Assembly (NCBI GenBank): GCA_002391525.1
Contig: DGFE01000138.1
Span: forward strand, 799-11,770
DNA from: Competibacteraceae bacterium UBA3908
Lineage (GTDB): Bacteria; Pseudomonadota; Gammaproteobacteria; Competibacterales; Competibacteraceae
Reading direction: 5' to 3'
Length of the DNA: 10,972 bases
The number at the start of each line of letters is the position of its first letter. The first letter of the stretch is position 1. Below are positions 6,449 to 10,972 of this stretch, piece by piece. The notes under the pieces are model-generated. The model worked only from the letters and a program-made list of their open reading frames with translations. It made no database searches and had not been told where the DNA came from. The position numbers and the translations under genes are program-made.

Positions 6449-6692
6449 AAAGTTTCTCAGTTAACAAAGAGTTACAGAAATCAATCCAAATTATCCACTC
6501 CAACACCAGAAACTTTATACTCCCATCCGATTTCTCCAAGTGCAGCGCGTAGCCGAGTTCATCATAACTCAAGCATGATACGCCTCTTTTTCCAACAACG
6601 GCAGCCGGGTTCTTACCGCCGACCCCGGCCAGTGAGTACAATGTAAGGCTCTGCACGACTCCTCATGGGCCAAACACCGCCGATCCAGCCTC
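6449..6692. other. Divergent intergenic region before the N-ATPase cluster
   Basis: These 244 bases lie between the minus-strand membrane-protein start and atpD. The left part is AT-rich and the composition turns GC-rich near 6590-6610, so an acquisition boundary may lie there. Promoters for both genes are expected, but I find no clear -35/-10 pair and no good ribosome-binding site before atpD. A minus-strand open frame at 6339-6656 crosses the region but resembles no protein I know and overlaps the membrane-protein gene in another frame, so I do not call it. Confidence 0.5.
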
Positions 6693-8108
6693 ATGCCCGC
6701 CGCCGCTCCCACATCGCCAACCACCACTTCGACCCCCGCACCTTGCGGCACGGTCACCGCCGTGCGCGGCAGCGTGGTGGACGCGCGGTTTCCCAGCCGA
6801 TTGCCGCCCCTGCGCCAACGCCTGCTGGCCGGGCGGCGGTCGGAAATCGTGCTGGAAGTCAGCGAGCATCTCGGCGCCGACACCGTGCGCAACGTCGCCC
6901 TGACCGCCACCCAGGGATTGGCGCGCGGCGAGCCGGTGTGGGACAGCGGGACGCCATTGACCGCGCCGGTCGGGCCGACGCTGCTGGGGCGGATGGTGAA
7001 CGTGTTCGGGACGACGATTGACGGCGGACCGCCGCTGGTCGAGGTCGAACAGCGGGCGATCCACCAACCGCCGCCGCCGTTGAGCCAGCAGCAGATCGTG
7101 CGCGAACGGTTCGAGACCGGCATCAAGGTGATCGACCTGCTCTGTCCGCTGGAGCGCGGCGGCAAGGCCGGCCTGTTCGGCGGCGCGGGCGTAGGCAAGA
7201 CCGTCATCATCACCGAATTGATTCACAACATGGTCGGGCGCTATCAGGGCGTCAGCCTGTTCTGCGGCATCGGCGAACGCTGCCGCGAGGCCGAGGAACT
7301 GCATCGGGAAATGCGCGACGCCGGCGTGCTCGACCAGGCGGTGCTGGTGTTCGGTCAAATGGACGAGCCGCCGGGGGCGCGGTTCCGGGTCGGCCACGCA
7401 GCGCTGACGATGGCCGAGTATTTCCGCGACACCGCCCACCGGGATGTCTTGTTATTGATCGACAATATTTTCCGCTTCGTCCAGGCGGGCGCGGAAGTCT
7501 CCGGGCTGATGGGACGGTTGCCGTCGCGGGTGGGTTATCAGCCAACCCTGGGCAGCGAACTGGCGGAACTGGAGGAACGGATTTGCAGCACGGCCAACGG
7601 TGCGATGACCTCGGTACAGGCCGTGTACGTGCCCGCCGACGATTTCACCGATCCCGCCACCGCCCATACCTTCGCCCACCTGTCGGCGGTGCTGGCGCTG
7701 TCGCGGCAGCGGGCCAGCCAGGGCCTCTATCCGGCGGTGGACCCCCTGGCTTCGGATTCCAAGCTGCTGACGCCGTCCGTGGTCGGCGAACGCCATTACC
7801 GGATCGCTCAGGCGGTGCGCCGCACCCTGGCCGAATATGAGGAACTGAAGGATATCATCGCCATGCTGGGACTGGAGGAACTGTCGCCCGGTGACCGGGC
7901 CACGGTCTACCGGGCGCGGCGGCTGGAGCGTTATCTGACCCAGCCGTTCTTCACCACCGAACACTTCACCGGACGGGCCGGGACCAGCGTGCCGCTGGCG
8001 CAGGCGCTGGACGATTGCGAACGCTTGCTCAACGACGAGTGCGCCGACTGGCCGGAGCAGGGGTTGTACATGATCGGCGGCCTCGACGAGGCGCGGCCAT
8101 GCGCCTGA
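6693..8108 (+). CDS. atpD: N-type F1Fo ATPase, beta subunit
   Basis: A 471-residue catalytic beta subunit of the F1 sector, from the N-ATPase branch often found as a second ATPase in bacteria alongside the housekeeping F-ATPase. Seen: a beta-barrel N-terminal domain (GTVTAVRGSVVDARF, 19-33); Walker A GGAGVGKT at 163-170; GERCRE at 194-199, with the catalytic Glu at 195; Walker B LLLIDNIFR at 253-261; YQPTLGSELAELEER; and LYPAVDPLASDSKLL at 345-359 near the adenine pocket. The DELSEED-equivalent reads ELSPGD (396-401), a divergence from housekeeping beta. The first 17 residues are Ala, Pro and Thr rich, a non-conserved extension. The ATG at 6693 is the only plausible start (a stop lies 60 bases upstream), but it has no clear ribosome-binding site. 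It is the first gene of an overlapping cluster with atpC, atpQ and atpR. The catalytic residues are intact. Ion specificity (H+ or Na+) cannot be read because the c subunit gene is absent. Confidence 0.95.
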   Translation: MPAAAPTSPTTTSTPAPCGTVTAVRGSVVDARFPSRLPPLRQRLLAGRRSEIVLEVSEHLGADTVRNVALTATQGLARGEPVWDSGTPLTAPVGPTLLGRMVNVFGTTIDGGPPLVEVEQRAIHQPPPPLSQQQIVRERFETGIKVIDLLCPLERGGKAGLFGGAGVGKTVIITELIHNMVGRYQGVSLFCGIGERCREAEELHREMRDAGVLDQAVLVFGQMDEPPGARFRVGHAALTMAEYFRDTAHRDVLLLIDNIFRFVQAGAEVSGLMGRLPSRVGYQPTLGSELAELEERICSTANGAMTSVQAVYVPADDFTDPATAHTFAHLSAVLALSRQRASQGLYPAVDPLASDSKLLTPSVVGERHYRIAQAVRRTLAEYEELKDIIAMLGLEELSPGDRATVYRARRLERYLTQPFFTTEHFTGRAGTSVPLAQALDDCERLLNDECADWPEQGLYMIGGLDEARPCA

Positions 8109-8491
8109 AACTGCTTACGCCCATCGAGGTATTGGTGGACGAAACCGCCGCCAAGATCGATGCGGAAGGGCCGGAAGGCCAGTTTTGTCTGCTGCCCCGC
8201 CACCGCGACTGGGTGGCGGCGCTGGTTCCGGGCATCGTCGGTTTCGTCACCCCGGACGGCGACGAGACATTCGTAGCGGTGGATCGAGGGGTGCTGGTCA
8301 AATGCGGGGACGAGGTGTTGATTTCGGTGCGGCGGGCGGTGCGCGACGGCGATCTGGCGCGATTGCGGGAGGTGGTGGAAACCCGTTTTCGTCGTTACGA
8401 CGATCAGGAAAAGGTAGCGCGCGGCGCCATCGCCCGACTGGAGGCCGGCGTGATCCGCCGTTTTCTGGAATTGCAGGAGCCGCCACGATGA
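8099..8491 (+). CDS. atpC: N-type F1Fo ATPase, epsilon subunit
   Basis: A 130-residue epsilon subunit of the central stalk, which links F1 to the c-ring and modulates ATP hydrolysis. Seen: the protein opens with MRLKLLTPIEVLVDE, as in N-ATPase epsilon (standard epsilons have a similar beta-sandwich start). GPEGQFCLLPRHRDWVAALV matches the usual 'G..G...LLP.H...V..L' region, and a helical C-terminal half follows. The length is normal. It overlaps the end of atpD by 10 bases and has GAGG seven bases before its ATG, so translation is coupled. Finding epsilon second, straight after beta, is the N-ATPase gene order; in standard operons these two genes come last. The assignment is supported by both sequence and position. 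Confidence 0.92.
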   Translation: MRLKLLTPIEVLVDETAAKIDAEGPEGQFCLLPRHRDWVAALVPGIVGFVTPDGDETFVAVDRGVLVKCGDEVLISVRRAVRDGDLARLREVVETRFRRYDDQEKVARGAIARLEAGVIRRFLELQEPPR

Positions 8492-8784
8492 AACCGCCGC
8501 GCGTTCCCAACCATCTGCCGGCGCAAGTCGCGCGCAAGGCCGACCGCAAGTTGCGCGCGCGCGCCGCCGGACCGCCGGGGCCGTGGTTCGGGCTGGGCGT
8601 GTTCGGCGTGATCGGCTGGAGCGTGGCGTTGCCGGCGGTGCTGGGGGCGCTGCTCGGGCTGTGGCTGGATCACGCTCATCCGGGCCGCTTTTCCTGGACT
8701 TTGAGCCTGCTGCTGACCGGACTGGCGCTGGGTTGCATCGCCGCCTGGCAGTGGGTGGACCGGATGGGGCCGCCGCATGATTGA
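8488..8784 (+). CDS. atpQ: N-ATPase accessory membrane protein AtpQ (AtpI-like)
   Basis: A 98-residue protein with a basic N-terminus (RKADRKLRARAAG) and two transmembrane helices (about 35-56 and 67-87), separated by LDHAHPGRFSW. This fits the AtpI-like 'ATPase gene 1' family (AtpQ in N-ATPase operons), small membrane proteins thought to help assemble the c-ring or membrane sector. The ATG at 8488 overlaps the atpC stop by four bases (ATGA), and the gene ends eight bases inside atpR, a compact translationally coupled arrangement. The call rests on size, topology and position as the third gene of the cluster. The exact function of AtpQ is not well established even in complete operons. Confidence 0.85.
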   Translation: MKPPRVPNHLPAQVARKADRKLRARAAGPPGPWFGLGVFGVIGWSVALPAVLGALLGLWLDHAHPGRFSWTLSLLLTGLALGCIAAWQWVDRMGPPHD

Positions 8785-9067
8785 ATTCTTGGGTTGGTTG
8801 CTGGCCGCGCTGGGCGGCGCGCTGCTGGGGCTGTTCTACTACGCCGGCCTGTGGTTCACCCTGCGGCGGCTGCCGGAACAGGCGCATCCCGCGCTGTGGG
8901 TGTTCGGCAGTTTCACCCTGCGATTGGCGGTCAGCATGGCCGGTTTCTATCTCATTCTCGGCCCGGATCGCCATCTGCCGCGACTCGGTGTGGCGTTGCT
9001 GGCCTTTATCGTCGCGCGGGTGGTGCTGACCCGCCGGCTGCGTCCGGTGGCGGAACCCCGCTCGTGA
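8777..9067 (+). CDS. atpR: N-ATPase subunit AtpR
   Basis: A 96-residue membrane protein with three hydrophobic helices (about 5-27, 40-60 and 66-82). Seen: GALLGLFYYAGLWFTLRRLP, then ALWVFGSFTLRLAVSMAGFY, with an Arg inside the second helix, then VALLAFIVARVVLTRRL with an Arg inside the third. The charged residue in the LR motif and the FxxAR pattern are typical of N-ATPase AtpR, which is specific to this ATPase class and is proposed to interact with the c subunit. It overlaps atpQ by eight bases. Its TGA (9065-9067) overlaps a GTG (9064) that would start the next gene, atpB, in an intact operon; that gene does not continue. AtpR is the last recognisable member here. Confidence 0.88.
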   Translation: MIEFLGWLLAALGGALLGLFYYAGLWFTLRRLPEQAHPALWVFGSFTLRLAVSMAGFYLILGPDRHLPRLGVALLAFIVARVVLTRRLRPVAEPRS

Positions 9068-9097
9068 CGCCAACGGGTCGCGCGGCGCCCGGCTGGA
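9064..9097 (+). pseudogene. Possible start of a lost atpB gene
   Basis: A GTG at 9064 overlaps the atpR stop in the GTGA arrangement expected for the next gene, atpB (Fo subunit a). The frame opens MTPTGRAAPGWISALRS, loosely like an AtpB N-terminus, but then runs antisense through the end of the yihY gene and stops after 37 codons. No subunit-a membrane helices follow. This may be the few surviving codons of a truncated atpB, or chance; support is weak. Confidence 0.3.
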
Positions 9098-10420
9098 TCA
9101 GCGCCCTTCGTTCTCCTCGGCCCGCACCAGATCTTTTAAGGTCTGACCCTTTAGGGTCTGATCAATCGCGGCGCTGATCCGACTCATGACCTCCCGCACG
9201 GCGGGCGACCGGCAGCTTGCCTCTCCCTCTGCTCGCACCGCCGCCACAATATCCTGCAAACCGATGACGCCAATATCGTGGGCGGGCAGATAAACGGGCT
9301 GATCGTCACCGCTGGCGACAATCAGCCCTTTCCGTCGTAGCGCCTCGACGACCTCGGTTACCGCTTCCGGAGACGATCCTTCGCACTGGGCCACAAGCCG
9401 ATTCAGGGTCCACAACGGATCGCGGTGGTAATAGGCGCGCCCGATCAGCGTCATGATCGTCAGCGCCAGGGCGCTCCGCTCGCTGTCGCGCGACCCGCCG
9501 CCAGCCCCGCGCGGCAGCAGCCGATGAGGATTTTGCCAATAGCAGGCGACCTGCGCGCCCACCAGGATGATCAGCCAGCCCACGTTCACCCAGATCACGA
9601 ACAGCACCGCGGCGGCAAAACCCGAGTAGACGGCCGAGTAGCTGGACGAATTGGCCACGAACCGGGCGAAGATCAGCCCGGTGGCGTACCAGAGCACCCC
9701 CGCGAAGACGCCGCCGGCCAGCGCCGGCATCAGTCGCACCCGGGTATTGGTGAGAAAGGCGTACAGGAACGCGAACGCCATGCAGATCAGCAGATACGGC
9801 ATTACCCGTCCCAGCCCGAGGATGAGGACGCCAAACGGTTCGATAGCCGCCAACCGCCGGACCCATTCGAGGCTCAGCGCCGAGGCGGCGACGCCAAGCC
9901 CGGCGAAGATGAACACCGGCCCGACCAGCAGGACGCTGAGATAATCGCTGAACCGCCGGCCCAACCCCCTGGCGCGGGGTACGCCCCAGATTTCATTGAA
10001 CGCCTCCTCGACCTTCTGGAGCAGACTCAGCACGGTGTAAAACAACAGGGCGATACCCAGGGACCCCAGTACTCCGACCCGCAGATTCTCGACAAAGTCG
10101 AGGATGCGATGGCCCGCTTCCAGTCCCGCCTCGCCCATGGGCTCCAGATAGCCCATCAGCAGGGGCTCCAACTGGTTCTGCACGCCAAAGCCCTTGAGCA
10201 CGGAAAAGGTGACGGCCAGCAGCGGCACCAGGGACAACAAGGTCGTGTACGCCAGGCTGCTGGCTTGCCGGTTGAGCTGGCCGTCGGTGAATTTGAGGAC
10301 GACGCCATAAAGTAGCCGCGTCAGAAAAACCGCCAGCCGATCCAGCCGGGAACGCTCGGCGTGATCTTCCTCGAACGCCCAGCGGCGCCACCGGGCGATC
10401 CATGATTGGATGTCGGACAT
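9098..10420 (-). CDS. YihY/BrkB family inner-membrane protein
   Basis: A 440-residue membrane protein of the YihY/virulence factor BrkB family (once misassigned as RNase BN). Its molecular role is unclear; transport or envelope functions have been proposed. Seen: ASSLAYTTLLSLVPLLAV (53-70), the family's N-terminal signature, then about six transmembrane helices to residue 292 (near 58-76, 115-135, 162-182, 205-224, 232-252 and 265-292). NEIWGV lies at 142-147 and the C-terminal helix signature YSAVYSGFAAAVLFVIWVNV at 261-280. Residues 310-420 form a soluble tail with helix-turn-helix character (LWTLNRLVAQ, AVTEVVEALRRKGLI), as in many family members. The last residues, QTLKG then QTLKD, come from a 15-bp tandem duplication. 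The ATG at 10420 has no strong ribosome-binding site; TATACT lies 10 bases before it. It is downstream of the MaoC-type gene on the same strand (75-base gap) and convergent with atpR. Confidence 0.92.
   Translation of the reverse strand: MSDIQSWIARWRRWAFEEDHAERSRLDRLAVFLTRLLYGVVLKFTDGQLNRQASSLAYTTLLSLVPLLAVTFSVLKGFGVQNQLEPLLMGYLEPMGEAGLEAGHRILDFVENLRVGVLGSLGIALLFYTVLSLLQKVEEAFNEIWGVPRARGLGRRFSDYLSVLLVGPVFIFAGLGVAASALSLEWVRRLAAIEPFGVLILGLGRVMPYLLICMAFAFLYAFLTNTRVRLMPALAGGVFAGVLWYATGLIFARFVANSSSYSAVYSGFAAAVLFVIWVNVGWLIILVGAQVACYWQNPHRLLPRGAGGGSRDSERSALALTIMTLIGRAYYHRDPLWTLNRLVAQCEGSSPEAVTEVVEALRRKGLIVASGDDQPVYLPAHDIGVIGLQDIVAAVRAEGEASCRSPAVREVMSRISAAIDQTLKGQTLKDLVRAEENEGR
9133..9162. repeat. 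15-bp tandem repeat with embedded palindrome in the yihY 3' end
   Basis: Two adjacent 15-base units (9133-9147 and 9148-9162) agree at 12 of 15 positions and encode QTLKD and QTLKG in yihY. Within them GACCCT (9145-9150) and AGGGTC (9153-9158) form a perfect inverted repeat around TT. The GTCTGACCCT at 9141-9150 also occurs at 2060-2069 beside the hairpin at 2077-2103. The repeat lies about 35-65 bases from the point where the N-ATPase cluster ends. Confidence 0.7.
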
Positions 10421-10495
10421 GGCAGTTCAGTATAGCAGTGCAAGGCTTCACCGTCGGCCCATCCTGGCGGGGGCGCTTCGTACCTCGCCACCCTC

Positions 10496-10918
10496 TCACG
10501 CCATGGGCACGTATTCGACGAGCACCACGGCCTGCCCCGAGACCACGGTCTTCCCGTCCTGGTTGAGACACTCCGTGCGGAGGGTGACGATTGGCTTGGT
10601 ATCCTTGATGGCCAGGACTTCCACGACCGCGGTGATGGTGTCACCGATAAAGACCGGGGCCTTGAATTCCAAGGTCTGGCTCAGGTAGATCGTCCCGGGC
10701 CCCGGGAAGATCGTCCCCAGCACGGTAGAGATATACCCCGTGACCAGCATCCCGTGAGCGATGCGCTTTTTGAACATTCCCTTGGCGGCATAAGCCTCGT
10801 CGAAATGATAGGGATTGGTATCTCCCGTGGCTCCGGCAAACAGGGCGATGTCCGCTTCGGTGACGGTCCGCCGATACGTGGCCGTGTCGCCAACCTCGAT
10901 GAGGGGGCTCGATTGCAT
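10496..10918 (-). CDS. MaoC-family (R)-specific enoyl-CoA hydratase (PhaJ-like)
   Basis: A hotdog-fold hydratase of about 140 residues that hydrates trans-2-enoyl-CoA to (R)-3-hydroxyacyl-CoA; PhaJ enzymes use this to feed beta-oxidation intermediates into polyhydroxyalkanoate synthesis. Numbered from ATG 10918, the hydratase-2 motif FAGATGDTNPYHFDEAYAA lies at 27-45, with the catalytic pair Asp33 and His38. RIAHGM is at 52-57, and LGTIFPGPGTIYLSQTLEF at 67-85 with APVFIGD at 88-94 complete the substrate-tunnel side. The C-terminus (NQDGKTVVSGQAVVLV) is typical. The frame stays open upstream to the adapter at 10955. ATG 10918 lacks a clear ribosome-binding site, so the true start could lie further upstream, beyond the contig; the domain itself looks complete. 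The MYKRQ residues obtained by translating from the edge are adapter, not protein. No PHA gene is in view, so fatty-acid or PHA use cannot be decided. Confidence 0.92.
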   Translation of the reverse strand: MQSSPLIEVGDTATYRRTVTEADIALFAGATGDTNPYHFDEAYAAKGMFKKRIAHGMLVTGYISTVLGTIFPGPGTIYLSQTLEFKAPVFIGDTITAVVEVLAIKDTKPIVTLRTECLNQDGKTVVSGQAVVLVEYVPMA

Positions 10919-10954
10919 CTGTCGGTCGAACAACGAGCGCCGCTGTTCCGTGCC

Positions 10955-10972
10955 CTGTCTCTTATACACATC
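10955..10972. other. Nextera transposase adapter left at the contig end
   Basis: The last 18 bases, CTGTCTCTTATACACATC, are exactly the Tn5 mosaic-end sequence used in Nextera libraries. This is library adapter, not genomic DNA. Translating it in the reverse frames produces the artefact N-termini MYKRQ and MCIRDR. Confidence 0.97.

Noticed and set aside
6339..6656. 105-codon minus-strand open frame
   Set aside because: It overlaps the start of the membrane-protein gene in another frame, has no ribosome-binding site and resembles no known protein.
7931..9073. 380-codon minus-strand open frame opposite the N-ATPase genes
   Set aside because: It is antisense to four well-supported genes. Its sequence is Arg, Pro and Gln rich with no family character, a typical shadow frame in GC-rich DNA.
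9425..10315. 296-codon plus-strand open frame opposite yihY
   Set aside because: It is antisense to a clear membrane-protein gene. The translation is low-complexity and hydrophilic (rich in Gln, Pro, Asp and Arg) with no recognisable domain.
10919..10969. Hydratase N-terminus beginning MYKRQ
   Set aside because: The MYKRQ residues are translated from the adapter at 10955-10972, so this start is an artefact.
1..10972. CRISPR array, tRNA, rRNA or insertion-sequence transposase
   Set aside because: No regularly spaced repeats, no tRNA-like cloverleaf and no transposase-like frame were seen on either strand.

Overview
The window is a GC-rich bacterial contig end. ETF-ubiquinone oxidoreductase, an AapJ-type binding protein, a GGDEF protein, YihY/BrkB and an N-type ATPase together suggest a proteobacterium, most likely a gammaproteobacterium; this is inference from gene style, not a phylogeny. 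The last 18 bases (10955-10972) are Nextera transposase adapter, so the right edge is an assembly end, not a biological one.

Left part (1-3360). The 5' end of an ETF-QO gene runs off the left edge on the minus strand. Behind it is a long, gene-poor stretch containing one possible 42-residue minus-strand ORF. Then come an intact class I nitronate monooxygenase gene (minus), a decayed C-terminal fragment of a small redox-active disulfide protein (plus) beside a strong hairpin, and an orphan AapJ-like amino-acid binding protein (minus).

Middle part (3361-6692). A membrane-anchored diguanylate cyclase is transcribed divergently from the binding protein. It converges on a minus-strand group: an ArsN2-like GNAT acetyltransferase, a small FNYDL-type partner protein, and the C-terminal remnant of the PIN-domain toxin normally paired with it. 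Next to the broken PIN gene is an AT-rich gene for an uncharacterised four-helix membrane protein. Broken genes and a composition change mark this as an accessory or rearranged segment.

Right part (6693-10972). Four tightly overlapping plus-strand genes match the start of an N-ATPase operon: atpD (beta), atpC (epsilon), atpQ and atpR. The cluster then stops. The expected atpB, atpE, atpF, atpA and atpG are absent, and 30 bases after atpR comes the convergent 3' end of a yihY/brkB gene. That gene's 3' end carries a 15-bp tandem repeat and a GACCCT-TT-AGGGTC inverted repeat close to the break. A MaoC-family enoyl-CoA hydratase gene lies upstream of yihY on the same strand and ends near the adapter-tagged edge.

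The most notable observations are the truncated N-ATPase operon, the repeat motif at its break that is shared with a hairpin region 7 kb away, the decapitated PIN toxin with an intact partner, and the orphan binding protein/diguanylate cyclase divergent pair. I did not find a clearly new multi-gene system. The least explained gene is the AT-rich membrane protein at 5873-6448.
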